A stretch of DNA of 64,000 nucleotides from positions 372,001 through 436,000 of the forward strand of contig NZ_JAJMOX010000001.1 in assembly GCF_020991455.1 (NCBI RefSeq), in the 5' to 3' direction. Position numbers and translations under genes: made by a program. This DNA comes from Flavobacterium sp. JAS (GTDB lineage: Bacteria > Bacteroidota > Bacteroidia > Flavobacteriales > Flavobacteriaceae). Each line of letters begins with the position of its first letter. The stretch's first letter is position 1. The notes below the pieces were generated by a model that had not been told where the DNA came from, searched no databases, and was given only the letters and a program-made list of their open reading frames with translations. Shown here piece by piece: positions 52,394 to 62,016 of this stretch.

Positions 52394-53218
52394 TTAAATC
52401 TTAAAAGTAATTACTGGTCTTACCGTATGATTTACAAGGCCTTCGCTAATGCTTCCGTTAAAAAAATGAGCAAAGCCGGTTCTTCCGTGCGTGCACATTC
52501 CGATAATATCAGCATTTATGCTATTGGCGAAATTGAGAATTCCTTTTTCGATATTAGTGTCGTTGTATGTTTGAGAGGTATAATTGGTAATGTTGAATTG
52601 TGATATAAAATTATTCATAGCTTTTTCGACAACGTGAGTTGGTTTAAAGCTATTTGGAGTGCAAATTGTAACAAAATGAATTTTTGATCCGAAGAATTTA
52701 GTGAAATTCAAAAGTTTTTCGAATGGTTTTTTAGTTTCTGCAGAAAAATCTGAAGCAAAAACAATGTTTTCTACCTTGAAATCTGAAATGTCTTTTTTGA
52801 TTACCAAAACAGGAATGTTGGAATTTCGTACCACTTTTTCGGTATTAGATCCTATTAATAGTTCTTCAATTCCGGAAGAGCCATGTGATCCCATGATGAT
52901 AAGGTCAATTTCGTTGTCTTTACTTATTTGAGTAATTCCATGAATTGGCTTGTCCATTTTTACGATTTCGGTCACTTGTATTCCTTCCAGGTATGGTCTT
53001 GATGAGATTTCGTCAAGCATTTCGTTAGCTTTTTTCATAAAAAGCATTGTTTCCGGAATGCTGGTGCCTCCTAAAACTGCATCGTTCATTTGATGCGGCA
53101 GTTCCAGCATGTGTAAAATGATAATTTCGGAATCGTTTTTTTTGGCGATTTTAGCAGCAACTTTCAAAGCGTCTTCTGCGTGTTCTGAGAAGTCGGTAGG
53201 TACAAGGATTCGTTTCAT
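52394..53218 (-). CDS. Tandem-domain universal stress protein
   Basis: A 274-residue protein with two UspA domains (about 1-140 and 145-274). The first has I-L-V-P-T-D-F-S-E-H-A and the ATP loop M-G-S-H-G-S-S-G near 108 followed by G-S-N-T-E-K-V-V; the second has V-F-A-S-D-F-S and M-C-T-H-G-R-T-G near 243 followed by G-S-I-S-E-G. It probably binds ATP. The exact stress is not known. Confidence 0.92.
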   Translation of the reverse strand: MKRILVPTDFSEHAEDALKVAAKIAKKNDSEIIILHMLELPHQMNDAVLGGTSIPETMLFMKKANEMLDEISSRPYLEGIQVTEIVKMDKPIHGITQISKDNEIDLIIMGSHGSSGIEELLIGSNTEKVVRNSNIPVLVIKKDISDFKVENIVFASDFSAETKKPFEKLLNFTKFFGSKIHFVTICTPNSFKPTHVVEKAMNNFISQFNITNYTSQTYNDTNIEKGILNFANSINADIIGMCTHGRTGFAHFFNGSISEGLVNHTVRPVITFKI

Positions 53219-53304
53219 AGTTTTTAAGGGGTTAAATAATGTGAAATTCCGTTATTTTAATGCTCACATAAAGATAAGAAATATTTTTAGAGCAATCTAT
53301 TTAT

Positions 53305-53333
53305 TTTGATTTATAAAAAAAACACTATATTTG
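53305..53333 (+). promoter_or_regulatory. Promoter of the rimP-nusA-infB operon
   Basis: TTTG at 53305-53308, a 17-bp spacer and TATATTTG at 53326-53333. The start is predicted near 53337, giving a leader of about 60 bases. Confidence 0.72.
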
Positions 53334-53361
53334 CACCGTTATTTATTAAAATCTAAATAAT

Positions 53362-53387
53362 GAGGGGACTAAGTGTCCCCTCTTTTT
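53362..53387 (+). promoter_or_regulatory. Terminator-like hairpin in the rimP leader
   Basis: GAGGGGAC and GTCCCCTC pair perfectly around TAAGT and are followed by five T, only eight bases before the rimP start codon at 53396. It looks like an intrinsic terminator placed between promoter and first gene. Confidence 0.7.
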
Positions 53388-53395
53388 ATAAAATT

Positions 53396-53860
53396 ATGAC
53401 ATTTAAAGAAAAAGTAAACGGATTAATTACAGAAGCTCTTCTGGAAAAACCATCAATCTTTTTGATTGATCTGGCTATCTCGGACTCTTTTAAAATTAGT
53501 GTGGGCTTAGACGGAGATAATGGAGTGGCGCTGCAGGATTGTATTGATGTTAGTCGTGCAATCGAGAATAATCTGGATCGTGAAGAACAGGATTTTTCGC
53601 TTGAAGTAGCATCGGTTGGAGTAGGATCACCATTGAAATTGACAAGACAATACATCAAAAATATTGGTAGAACGTTGATTGTTACTACAAATACTGAAAA
53701 AATTGAGGCAGAATTAGTGGAAGCTAACGATGTTTTTATAATTTTGTCATGGAAAGCAAGAGAACCGAAAAAAGTAGGAAAAGGAAAAGAAACAGTTCAA
53801 AAAGAGCAACAAATACCTTATACAGAAATTAAAGAGGCAATTGTTACAGTAACATTTTAA
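53396..53860 (+). CDS. rimP: Ribosome maturation factor RimP
   Basis: A 154-residue protein needed for 30S assembly. It has [10 protein letters not shown] near residue 24, the [10 protein letters not shown] segment near 47 and [12 protein letters not shown] near 70. A longer frame opens at 53360 but would include the leader hairpin, so the ATG at 53396 is chosen. It is the first gene of the rimP-nusA-infB operon, 13 bp before nusA. Confidence 0.93.
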   Translation: MTFKEKVNGLITEALLEKPSIFLIDLAISDSFKISVGLDGDNGVALQDCIDVSRAIENNLDREEQDFSLEVASVGVGSPLKLTRQYIKNIGRTLIVTTNTEKIEAELVEANDVFIILSWKAREPKKVGKGKETVQKEQQIPYTEIKEAIVTVTF

Positions 53861-53873
53861 TTAAAGAATTCGC

Positions 53874-55127
53874 ATGGAAAATTTAGCATTAATCGATTCA
53901 TTCTCAGAGTTTAAAGATAATAAACTTATTGATCGTGTAACGCTTATGGCAATTTTAGAGGACGTGTTTAGAAATGCATTGAAGAAAAAATACGGTTCTG
54001 ATGATAACTTCGATATTATTATAAATCCTGATAAAGGAGATATGGAGATCTGGAGAAGAAGAGTAATTGTTGCTGACGAAGATCTTGATTTTGAAAATGA
54101 AGAAATTACTTTGACTGAAGCAAGAATGATCGAAGCGGATTTTGAAATTGGTGAAGAAGTTTCTGAAGAAGTTAAATTAATTGATTTGGGACGAAGAGCT
54201 ATTTTAGCTTTGCGTCAAAACTTAATATCTAAAATTCACGAACACGATAATACAAATCTTTACAAGCAATTTAAAGATATTATTGGTGATATTTATACTG
54301 CCGAAGTGCACCACGTTCGTCCTAGAGTTGTTATCTTAGTAGATGACGAAGGGAACGAAATTGTACTTCCGAAAGAAAAACAAATTCCGTCTGACTTTTT
54401 CCGTAAAGGAGATAATGTACGTGGAATTATTGAAAGCGTTGAATTAAAAGGAAACAAACCTCAAATTATTATGTCTAGAACTTCTGAGAAGTTTTTAGAG
54501 AAATTGTTTGAACAAGAAATTCCTGAAGTTTTCGACGGATTAATTACAGTTAAAAATGTAGTTCGTATTCCTGGTGAAAAAGCAAAAGTAGCGGTAGATT
54601 CTTATGATGATAGAATTGATCCTGTTGGAGCTTGTGTTGGTATGAAAGGATCTCGTATTCACGGAATTGTTCGTGAGTTAGGAAACGAAAATATCGATGT
54701 AATCAATTATACAAGCAATATTCAATTGTTTATAACAAGAGCATTAAGCCCTGCAAAAGTTTCTTCGATCAAAATTGATGAAGAAAACAAAAGAGCCGAA
54801 GTATTCTTGAAATTAGAAGAAGTATCTAAAGCAATTGGTAGAGGAGGTCACAATATTAAATTAGCAGGTCAGTTAACAGGTTACGAATTAGATGTTATTC
54901 GTGAGGGAGATGTTGCAGGGGCAACTGCTGATGAAGATGATGTTGAATTAACAGAGTTTTCAGATGAAATCGAAGGCTGGGTAATAGAAGAATTTGCTAA
55001 AATAGGTTTAGATACTGCGAAAAGTATTCTGAAGCAAGAAGTAGAAGATTTAGTAAGAAGAACGGATTTAGAAGAGGAAACTATTCTTGACGTTATGAAA
55101 ATACTAAAAGAAGAGTTTGATAGCTAG
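53874..55127 (+). CDS. nusA: Transcription termination/antitermination factor NusA
   Basis: A 417-residue protein: N-terminal RNA-polymerase-binding domain (about 1-125), S1 domain (about 130-200) and two KH domains with V-G-A-C-V-G-M-K-G-S-R-I near 249 and A-I-G-R-G-G-H-N-I-K-L-A near 321. The C-terminal acidic repeats of enterobacterial NusA are largely missing, as in many bacteria. NusA promotes pausing and hairpin-dependent termination, so it could act on the hairpin in its own leader. Confidence 0.96.
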   Translation: MENLALIDSFSEFKDNKLIDRVTLMAILEDVFRNALKKKYGSDDNFDIIINPDKGDMEIWRRRVIVADEDLDFENEEITLTEARMIEADFEIGEEVSEEVKLIDLGRRAILALRQNLISKIHEHDNTNLYKQFKDIIGDIYTAEVHHVRPRVVILVDDEGNEIVLPKEKQIPSDFFRKGDNVRGIIESVELKGNKPQIIMSRTSEKFLEKLFEQEIPEVFDGLITVKNVVRIPGEKAKVAVDSYDDRIDPVGACVGMKGSRIHGIVRELGNENIDVINYTSNIQLFITRALSPAKVSSIKIDEENKRAEVFLKLEEVSKAIGRGGHNIKLAGQLTGYELDVIREGDVAGATADEDDVELTEFSDEIEGWVIEEFAKIGLDTAKSILKQEVEDLVRRTDLEEETILDVMKILKEEFDS

Positions 55128-55175
55128 TTATCTGCTCTAACAACACAACGAAAAAGGTAATAATAAAAAGGTTAT

Positions 55176-58064
55176 ATGTCTGAAGAGAGAGTAATAAGAA
55201 TAAACAAGGTTTTAAGGGAATTAAATATTTCGTTAGAAAGAGCTGTTGATTATCTAAAAGATAAGGGAATTGCTATTGATGCAAATCCAAATGCGAAAAT
55301 TTCTGATAGCGAATTTAATATCCTACAAAGCCAATTTGCAGGCGATAAGGGGAATAAGGAAGCTTCTAAAGAGGTAGGAGAAGAGAAAAGAAAAGAAAAA
55401 GAAGCATTACGTGTTGAACGTGAGAAAGAAATTGAGGATAAACGCAGACAAGACGAGGAGCGCCAAAAGCAACAAGAGATTATTAAAGCGAGAGCTGTAG
55501 TAACCGGACCTGTTCAAGTTGGTAAAATTGATTTAAATCCGAAGAAACCTGCAGTTGTTTCTACTCCTATTGTTGAGGAACCAGCTAAAGCTGAAGAACC
55601 AAAAGTAGTTGTTACTCCGGCTCAACCAGAAAAACCTGTTCAAAAAGAAATCGTTAAGCCTGAGCCAGTGGCTCCTGTGGCTCCAGTGATTTCTGAAGAG
55701 AAAAAGGTAGAAAAACCTATTATTACAGAGAAAAAAGAAGTAAAAGCTGAAGCTCCAAAAGTAGCATCGGAACCTGTTGTTTCGACAGATCCTGCAACTG
55801 CTGAGGAAACTATCACTACTCAATATCAAAAATTATCAGGAACTACTCTTACTGGGCAAACAATTGATTTATCTCAATTTAATAAGCCTAAGAAAAAGAA
55901 AGAAGATCCAAAGATAACTCCAAACAAACCGGGAGCTCCTGGGGCAAATAACAACGCTAACAAAAATAAGCGTAAGAGAATTGCTCCTAAGCCTGGAACT
56001 CCGGGTGCGCCAAAACCTGCTACAGGTAATGCACCGGGAACACCAAACCCTAATAAAATTACACCAAATACTGGTGGTGGAGGTTTTAATGCTAACAGAA
56101 GTGCAAGACCTGGTTTTGTAAAAGGAAACCGTCCTGCAATTGTAGCAAAAGTTGAGCCTACTGAAGAGGAAGTAAAAAACCAAATTAGAGAGACTCTTGA
56201 AAAACTTCAAGGTAAAGGTGGAAAATCTAAAGCTGCTAAATACAGAAGAGATAAAAGAGATACGCACCGTCAGAAATCTGATGAAGAGCAAAGAGCTATT
56301 GACGAAGGAAGTAAAACTATTAAAGTTACTGAGTTTGTTACCGTAGGTGAAATTGCAATCATGATGGATGTGCCGATTACTAAAGTAATTGGAACTTGTA
56401 TGTCTCTTGGTATCATGGTAACCATGAACCAACGTTTAGATGCTGAAACATTAACGATTGTAGCTGATGAATTTGGTTACGAAGTTGAGTTTATTACAGT
56501 TGATATCGAAGAAGCAATTGAAGTTGTTGCAGATAGAGAAGAAGACTTAGTAGTTAGAGCGCCAATTGTTACTGTAATGGGTCACGTCGATCACGGTAAA
56601 ACATCTTTACTGGATTATATCCGTAAAGAAAATGTTATCGCTGGTGAGTCTGGAGGTATTACACAACACATTGGAGCATACGGAGTAACTTTAGACAATG
56701 GTCAAAAAATTGCATTCTTAGATACACCGGGTCACGAGGCGTTTACCGCGATGCGTGCACGTGGAGCTCAAGTAACTGATATTGCTATTATTGTTGTTGC
56801 GGCGGATGATGACATCATGCCACAAACAAAAGAGGCAATTTCTCACGCACAAGCTGCGGGAGTGCCAATTATATTTGCAATCAATAAAATTGATAAACCA
56901 AATGCGAATGTTGAGAAAATCAAAGAGCGTTTGGCTAGTATGAATTTACTTGTTGAAGATTGGGGTGGAAAAATTCAGTCACATGATATTTCTGCAAAAG
57001 TTGGAACAGGAGTAAAAGAATTATTAGAAAAAGTGTTATTGGAGGCAGAGATTTTAGATTTAAAATCGAATCCAAATAAAGCAGCTCAAGGAACAGTTGT
57101 TGAGGCTTTCTTAGATAAAGGAAAAGGATATGTTTCTACAATCTTAGTTCAACACGGAACTTTGAAAATTGGAGATTATATGTTGGCTGGTAAGCATCAT
57201 GGTAAGATTAAAGCAATGCATGATGAAAGAGGGCACATTGTTCTGGAAGCAGGTCCTTCGACTCCAGTATCTGTTTTAGGTCTTGACGGTGCTGCAACTG
57301 CAGGTGATAAGTTTAACGTTTTTGAAGACGAAAAAGAAGCAAAACAAATTGCATCAAAACGTTCTCAATTAATGCGTGAACAATCTGTACGTACACAAAG
57401 ACATATTACGCTTGACGAAATTGGTCGTCGTATTGCTCTTGGTCAGTTTAAAGAATTGAACGTAATCCTTAAAGGAGACGTTGATGGATCTGTTGAAGCA
57501 TTATCAGATTCGTTCTCTAAACTTTCTACAGAAGAAATTCAAATTAATATTATCCATAAAGGTGTTGGAGCAATTACTGAAACTGACGTTATGTTGGCTT
57601 CTGCTTCTGATGCGATCATTATCGGATTTAACGTTCGTCCTGCTGGAAATGCGAGACAACTTGCAGATAAAGAAGAAATTGATATCCGTTACTACTCTAT
57701 TATCTACGCTGCTATCGACGACTTGAAAGATGCGATGGAAGGAATGTTAGCTCCTGAGATGAAAGAAGAAATTTTAGGAACTGCTGAAATTCGTGAGATT
57801 TTTAAAATTTCTAAAGTAGGTTCTATTGCAGGATGTATGGTTATGGATGGTAAAATCATGAGAACTTCTAAAATTAGAGTTATTAGAGATGGAGTAGTGG
57901 TGCATACAGGAGAACTTGTTGCCTTGAAACGTTTCAAAGATGATGTTAAAGAAGTTTCTAAAGGTTACGATTGTGGTATTCAAATTAAAGGTTACAACGA
58001 CATCGAAGAAAGAGATGTTATTGAAGCATACCATGAAGTTGCTATCAAGAAAAAATTGAAATAA
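55176..58064 (+). CDS. infB: Translation initiation factor IF-2
   Basis: A 962-residue GTPase. A short N-terminal helix domain is followed by a long Lys/Glu/Pro/Ala-rich linker (about 60-370) with repeated Pro-Gly-Thr-rich phrases. The G domain has [10 protein letters not shown] near residue 468, D-T-P-G-H-E near 515 and N-K-I-D near 569, followed by the fMet-tRNA-binding C-terminal domains. The linker makes it longer than the Bacillus protein (about 716). Confidence 0.97.
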   Translation: MSEERVIRINKVLRELNISLERAVDYLKDKGIAIDANPNAKISDSEFNILQSQFAGDKGNKEASKEVGEEKRKEKEALRVEREKEIEDKRRQDEERQKQQEIIKARAVVTGPVQVGKIDLNPKKPAVVSTPIVEEPAKAEEPKVVVTPAQPEKPVQKEIVKPEPVAPVAPVISEEKKVEKPIITEKKEVKAEAPKVASEPVVSTDPATAEETITTQYQKLSGTTLTGQTIDLSQFNKPKKKKEDPKITPNKPGAPGANNNANKNKRKRIAPKPGTPGAPKPATGNAPGTPNPNKITPNTGGGGFNANRSARPGFVKGNRPAIVAKVEPTEEEVKNQIRETLEKLQGKGGKSKAAKYRRDKRDTHRQKSDEEQRAIDEGSKTIKVTEFVTVGEIAIMMDVPITKVIGTCMSLGIMVTMNQRLDAETLTIVADEFGYEVEFITVDIEEAIEVVADREEDLVVRAPIVTVMGHVDHGKTSLLDYIRKENVIAGESGGITQHIGAYGVTLDNGQKIAFLDTPGHEAFTAMRARGAQVTDIAIIVVAADDDIMPQTKEAISHAQAAGVPIIFAINKIDKPNANVEKIKERLASMNLLVEDWGGKIQSHDISAKVGTGVKELLEKVLLEAEILDLKSNPNKAAQGTVVEAFLDKGKGYVSTILVQHGTLKIGDYMLAGKHHGKIKAMHDERGHIVLEAGPSTPVSVLGLDGAATAGDKFNVFEDEKEAKQIASKRSQLMREQSVRTQRHITLDEIGRRIALGQFKELNVILKGDVDGSVEALSDSFSKLSTEEIQINIIHKGVGAITETDVMLASASDAIIIGFNVRPAGNARQLADKEEIDIRYYSIIYAAIDDLKDAMEGMLAPEMKEEILGTAEIREIFKISKVGSIAGCMVMDGKIMRTSKIRVIRDGVVVHTGELVALKRFKDDVKEVSKGYDCGIQIKGYNDIEERDVIEAYHEVAIKKKLK

Positions 58065-58084
58065 AATTGAAATATTTTCAGATA

Positions 58085-58113
58085 CAAAATCCCGAGCAAT
58101 CGGGATTTTTTTT
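58085..58113 (+). terminator. Terminator of the rimP-nusA-infB operon
   Basis: AAAATCCCG pairs with CGGGATTTT around a 6-base loop, then T. The arm sequence is nearly that of the greA leader hairpin. Confidence 0.9.
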
Positions 58114-58335
58114 GTTTGATACTTTTTGTAATATCATAAAAACACATCTTTGCTCAAGCTAATTTTCTCCCAGAAGTATAATGTGGATTAATTTGTAACG
58201 GTGTCTATTTGTTTCAATTTATAATTTGAAACGAAAACGTAAGATATTAATTATGTTTTATAGAGTGGTTATTGATTTCTTTGTACTGCTTTTGGTTTGT
58301 TTAAAAATTAAGTTTTACTAACGAAGGATTTTTTT

Positions 58336-59127
58336 ATGAGATCGAAAATATTTCATATTATTAATACACTTGTAAATAAAGGTTTTAAATCGAAGAGTGC
58401 TGCGCGTTCCTTTACAAACGTTGAGCAGCTTAGAGAGATAATGCCTGATTTGTTGCATGGGTATTTAAAAGAAGAGGATATGCCAAATAGTTTGATGTTG
58501 TTAGAGCCGCCCCCGGAACACACATCAAAGGCTTTTGAGTTTGATTTAGAATATGCAAAAAAAGCAATAAAATCTAAAGATAAGATTCGTTTTGTACAAG
58601 CTGCAACTGACGCAGATTTATCATTTCCTGCCGCAGTTAAATCTTTTGAATCTACCTTGGGTATTGAGATCAGTGAAGCAAAAACGCCTAAACTTTATTT
58701 ATTGATGCGGAGAGTAATGACAGATGCAGGGTTGTCTACTTATGCGGCTAAGAATTACTATAATCGTGAACGTCCATTTATGGTTACTAAATCAAAAACC
58801 TGTACTCCGGAGCAGGAGGAGGTACTACGTAAGGTTGGTTCTTTTCCGTCAGGGCATGCCGCTGTTGGCTGGGCGTGGGCATTGGTTTTTAGTGAGATTT
58901 TTCCGTATAACGAGCGAATGATCTTAAAGCGCGGATTTGATTTTGGCGAAAGCCGCATTGTCTGTAATGCGCATTGGCACAGTGATGTCGAAATGGGCAG
59001 GGTGATGGGGAGGGCTACCGTGGACCGTCTCCGTGATAATTCAGTTTTCCAGAAAGATTTGGAAATAGCTAAAGAAGAAGTGTTTAAGATTTTAAATGCA
59101 ATTGGGAGCAAGGATAAAAATATTTAG
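58336..59127 (+). CDS. PAP2/class A acid phosphatase-like protein
   Basis: A 263-residue protein with the whole phosphatase signature: K-N-Y-Y-N-R-E-R-P near residue 142, S-F-P-S-G-H-A near 168 and S-R-I-V-C-N-A-H-W-H-S-D near 205-216. This spacing fits class A non-specific acid phosphatases. These normally have a signal peptide, but here the N-terminus (M-R-S-K-I-F-H-I-I-N-T) is not a clear one, so location is uncertain. A 270-bp AT-rich gap lies upstream. Confidence 0.83.
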   Translation: MRSKIFHIINTLVNKGFKSKSAARSFTNVEQLREIMPDLLHGYLKEEDMPNSLMLLEPPPEHTSKAFEFDLEYAKKAIKSKDKIRFVQAATDADLSFPAAVKSFESTLGIEISEAKTPKLYLLMRRVMTDAGLSTYAAKNYYNRERPFMVTKSKTCTPEQEEVLRKVGSFPSGHAAVGWAWALVFSEIFPYNERMILKRGFDFGESRIVCNAHWHSDVEMGRVMGRATVDRLRDNSVFQKDLEIAKEEVFKILNAIGSKDKNI

Positions 59128-59171
59128 AGAGGACTTAAAGATGTATAGTTGTTCTAAATTGCTATCTCAGG

Positions 59172-59978
59172 TTAAATGTATTCGTTGATTTTGTTTTCTA
59201 ATATATAATTTGAAGGAGTTTTTCCCAGATTCTTTTTAAACATAAAAATAAATGAACTGGTAGTCTCGTATCCCAGATCAAAAGCGATTTCTTTTATAGA
59301 CTGTTTTTCTCCTAACCTTTTTATGGCTTCCAGTAATTTTAATCTAATTCGCCAATCACTAAAATTCATTCCTAATTCTTTGATGAATAATCTTGATAAT
59401 GTTCTGCTGCTCATGCAAGACAGATCGGCATAATGCTCAATAGTGTATTTACTCGAAATGTCACTTATTAAAAGAGAGATAATGTTTTTTAATTGTATAT
59501 GATTGCTTGTAGGTAAAAAAGTTGAGCTTGGTTCGATTAATGTCATTTCATCCAGAAAGACATCCATAATTTTTCTTTGTTGAATCGTAACTTCTTTACC
59601 ATCTTCAAAAGAAACGATTTTAAAAAGTAGTTGCTTTAAGAATGCAGAGATATCAAATGAAAAACTATTTGATGGTAGATTATTAGTAAAAGAAGGATCA
59701 ATAAAAACACTATATAGGTTTACATTTTCTTGAAAAGTAACCTGATGCTCATGTCCTTCTGGAATCCATAATCCTTGTAATGGATTAACTACCCAGATTT
59801 GATTTTTTACAATGACATTCATAACGCCGCTTGTAGCATAAATAAGCTGTGCTCTTGGATGTGAATGTAATGAACAAATAGCATTCGTGATTAGTGTAGT
59901 GTAGCCAACAACGGGTAGTGCCGGATTTATTTGATATCCGTAATCAACAATTAGGTGTGTCTGATGTTCCTTATTCAT
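59172..59978 (-). CDS. AraC-family regulator with cupin domain
   Basis: A 268-residue regulator: N-terminal cupin-like domain with L-H-S-H-P-R-A-Q-L-I-Y near residue 36 and P-E-G-H-E-H-Q-V near 72, and C-terminal AraC helices with Y-A-D-L-S-C-M-S-S-R-T-L-S-R-L-F near 184 and I-K-E-I-A-F-D-L-G-Y-E-T-T-S-S-F near 235. It is divergent from the MFS transporter gene with a 100-bp shared gap and probably controls it. Confidence 0.9.
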   Translation of the reverse strand: MNKEHQTHLIVDYGYQINPALPVVGYTTLITNAICSLHSHPRAQLIYATSGVMNVIVKNQIWVVNPLQGLWIPEGHEHQVTFQENVNLYSVFIDPSFTNNLPSNSFSFDISAFLKQLLFKIVSFEDGKEVTIQQRKIMDVFLDEMTLIEPSSTFLPTSNHIQLKNIISLLISDISSKYTIEHYADLSCMSSRTLSRLFIKELGMNFSDWRIRLKLLEAIKRLGEKQSIKEIAFDLGYETTSSFIFMFKKNLGKTPSNYILENKINEYI

Positions 59979-60078
59979 TGTCCAAATGTAGTAATTCTGA
60001 CAGTGTGAATTAGTATGATCTTTGTCAAAAATAAATACTTAAGATTTATTGATGTTTAAGAAAATTAAAAAATAACGT

Positions 60079-61287
60079 ATGACTACTAATAGAGCACAGC
60101 CTGAAATTGTTCAGAAAACGATTTATTCTATACTTTTTATAATTAGCTTCTCCCATTTTATAAATGATTTATTGCAAGCTGTAATACCTTCTGTTTATCC
60201 TTTATTTAAAGAAAAATTTAATTTAAGTTTCGCTCAAATTGGTATGATAACTTTTACATATCAATTGACAGCATCTATTTTGCAGCCTTTCGTTGGTATG
60301 TATACCGATAAAAAGTCCAAGCCTTATTCATTAATCGTCGGAATGAGTTTTACTTTATTGGGATTGTTTTTTGTTTCCATTGCCTCTAGTTTTACATATC
60401 TATTGGTTGCTGTAAGTCTGATCGGGATTGGTTCTTCTATTTTTCACCCGGAATCATCCAGAGTTGCGCATTTAGCTTCAGGAGGAAAAAAAGGGTTGGC
60501 GCAATCTATTTTTCAGTTGGGGGGTAATGCGGGAAGTGCGGTTGGACCGTTATTGGCTGCTTTAATTGTTATTCCAAACGGACAGTCTTATATAGTTTGG
60601 TTTTGTCTTATTGCATTGATTGGTATTTTTGTTTTATATAAAATTGCACTTTGGTACAATGAGCATTTAGAAGAGAAAAGGCAAAGTAAAGAGGTTTCGA
60701 AGGAAGTTTTTGTTCATCAATTGTCAAAAAGCAGAGTGATATCTTCATTGGTTATATTGTTGATTCTGATTTTTTCCAAATATTTTTATTTGTCGAGTAT
60801 TACAAGTTATTATACTTTTTTCCTGATAGATAAGTTTAATGTTTCTATTCAGGAATCTCAGATTTATCTATTTGCTTTTTTGGGTGCAGTAGCTGCAGGT
60901 ACATTAATAGGAGGTCCATTAGGAGATAAGTTTGGAAGAAAATATGTGATTTGGATTTCTATTTTGGGAGTTGCGCCTTTTACTCTTTTGCTGCCGTATG
61001 CTTCGCTGTTTTGGGTTGGTGTTTTGTCAGTAATAATTGGGTTGATAATTTCTTCTGCATTTTCTGCCATTTTAGTATATGCAACTGAATTATTACCAGG
61101 TAAAGTTGGTTTAGTAGCCGGATTATTTTTTGGATTTGCTTTTGGAATGGGAGGATTAGGATCTGCAGTTTTAGGTAAGCTTGCCGATTTGACTAGTATT
61201 ACTTACGTTTTTAAAATCTGTGCCTTTTTGCCATTAATTGGCGTTATAACAGGTTTTTTACCAAATATTGAAAGTAAAAAGCAGTAA
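60079..61287 (+). CDS. MFS transporter, fosmidomycin-resistance (Fsr) type
   Basis: A 402-residue transporter with twelve predicted helices. It starts with H-F-I-N-D-L-L-Q-A-V-I-P-S-V-Y-P near residue 24, characteristic of Fsr-like exporters, and has G-I-G-S-S-I-F-H-P-E-S-S-R near 115 and the loop G-D-K-F-G-R-K near 284. It probably exports a drug or metabolite. The divergent AraC-family gene supports ligand-induced expression. Confidence 0.87.
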   Translation: MTTNRAQPEIVQKTIYSILFIISFSHFINDLLQAVIPSVYPLFKEKFNLSFAQIGMITFTYQLTASILQPFVGMYTDKKSKPYSLIVGMSFTLLGLFFVSIASSFTYLLVAVSLIGIGSSIFHPESSRVAHLASGGKKGLAQSIFQLGGNAGSAVGPLLAALIVIPNGQSYIVWFCLIALIGIFVLYKIALWYNEHLEEKRQSKEVSKEVFVHQLSKSRVISSLVILLILIFSKYFYLSSITSYYTFFLIDKFNVSIQESQIYLFAFLGAVAAGTLIGGPLGDKFGRKYVIWISILGVAPFTLLLPYASLFWVGVLSVIIGLIISSAFSAILVYATELLPGKVGLVAGLFFGFAFGMGGLGSAVLGKLADLTSITYVFKICAFLPLIGVITGFLPNIESKKQ

Positions 61288-61343
61288 TTCTGTTTTTGAA
61301 TTTTAATCTGAAATAATTCTTGTAATTGATCGGGCATATTGAC

Positions 61344-61380
61344 AAAAAAAAAGCATCAGCCGCGGCTGATGCTTTTTTTT
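61344..61380. terminator. Bidirectional terminator between MFS and SPOR genes
   Basis: GCATCAGC, CGCG, GCTGATGC with A and T runs of seven or more on both sides; serves two convergent genes. Confidence 0.92.
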
Positions 61381-61407
61381 GTTCTAGTCTTTTTTTTTGG
61401 AAAGACT

Positions 61408-61818
61408 TTATTTGCTTGGTTTGATCAAAAATACGCTTTTGTATTTTTTCTTAATTTCAGCAAGATTTCTTTCCGCTTCGATTCTGGTTTTAAAATTTCC
61501 AACGATTACTTTGTAGTTAGGGGTGTTGAAAATTATTGTGCCATCGATATTGGTGTTTTCTCTTTTAAAATCGGCAAGCGTTTTTTTAGCTTCATCGCTT
61601 TTCCCGCTAAAAATTTGGATTTTATAAGTATCATTTGTGTTTATTGACGTGTTAATTTTGCGTTTATCGTTTAGTAATTGCTCAAATTTTGGATCTTGAT
61701 TAAGTGTTAAATTTTGGTCTTGAGCATGAATATTATATGCTAAAGTGAACATTGTTAATGTTAAGAAAACTCTTTTCGAAGGGGTTAAAATTCTCATAAT
61801 GTGATGGTTTTTATGCAA
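61408..61818 (-). CDS. Exported SPOR-domain protein
   Basis: A 136-residue protein with a signal peptide ending H-A-Q-D and a C-terminal SPOR-like domain with Y-K-I-Q-I-F-S-G near residue 65 and Y-K-V-I-V-G-N-F-K-T-R-I-E-A-E near 101. SPOR domains bind denuded glycan strands of peptidoglycan at division sites. A start at M-R-I-L (61809 or so) is also possible. The short linker has no other motif. Confidence 0.85.
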   Translation of the reverse strand: MHKNHHIMRILTPSKRVFLTLTMFTLAYNIHAQDQNLTLNQDPKFEQLLNDKRKINTSINTNDTYKIQIFSGKSDEAKKTLADFKRENTNIDGTIIFNTPNYKVIVGNFKTRIEAERNLAEIKKKYKSVFLIKPSK

Positions 61819-61921
61819 AAATACTATTTAAAGTTTGTATGTAAAATTTTAATATTATTTAGAATTGATATAAATTGATATTTAAGACTATTTTAAGGTT
61901 TTGAGAATAGTTCATAAGTCG

Positions 61922-61929
61922 TATTTTTG
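61922..61929 (+). promoter_or_regulatory. -7 box for the alternative complex III operon
   Basis: TATTTTTG matches TAnnTTTG. It leaves a leader of about 80 bases before actA, with no clear structure. Confidence 0.5.
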
Positions 61930-62016
61930 TGCAAGTTTTAAAAGAAGGTATTAGTTTTTTGTTGATTTACTACAGAAAAAATCATACCAAAAATTAGTAG
62001 ATAATTATTATACTAT

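Noticed and set aside
55533..56432. Long antisense frames within infB
   Set aside because: They mirror the low-complexity linker of IF-2; Phe/Ser/Arg-rich translations are typical shadows.
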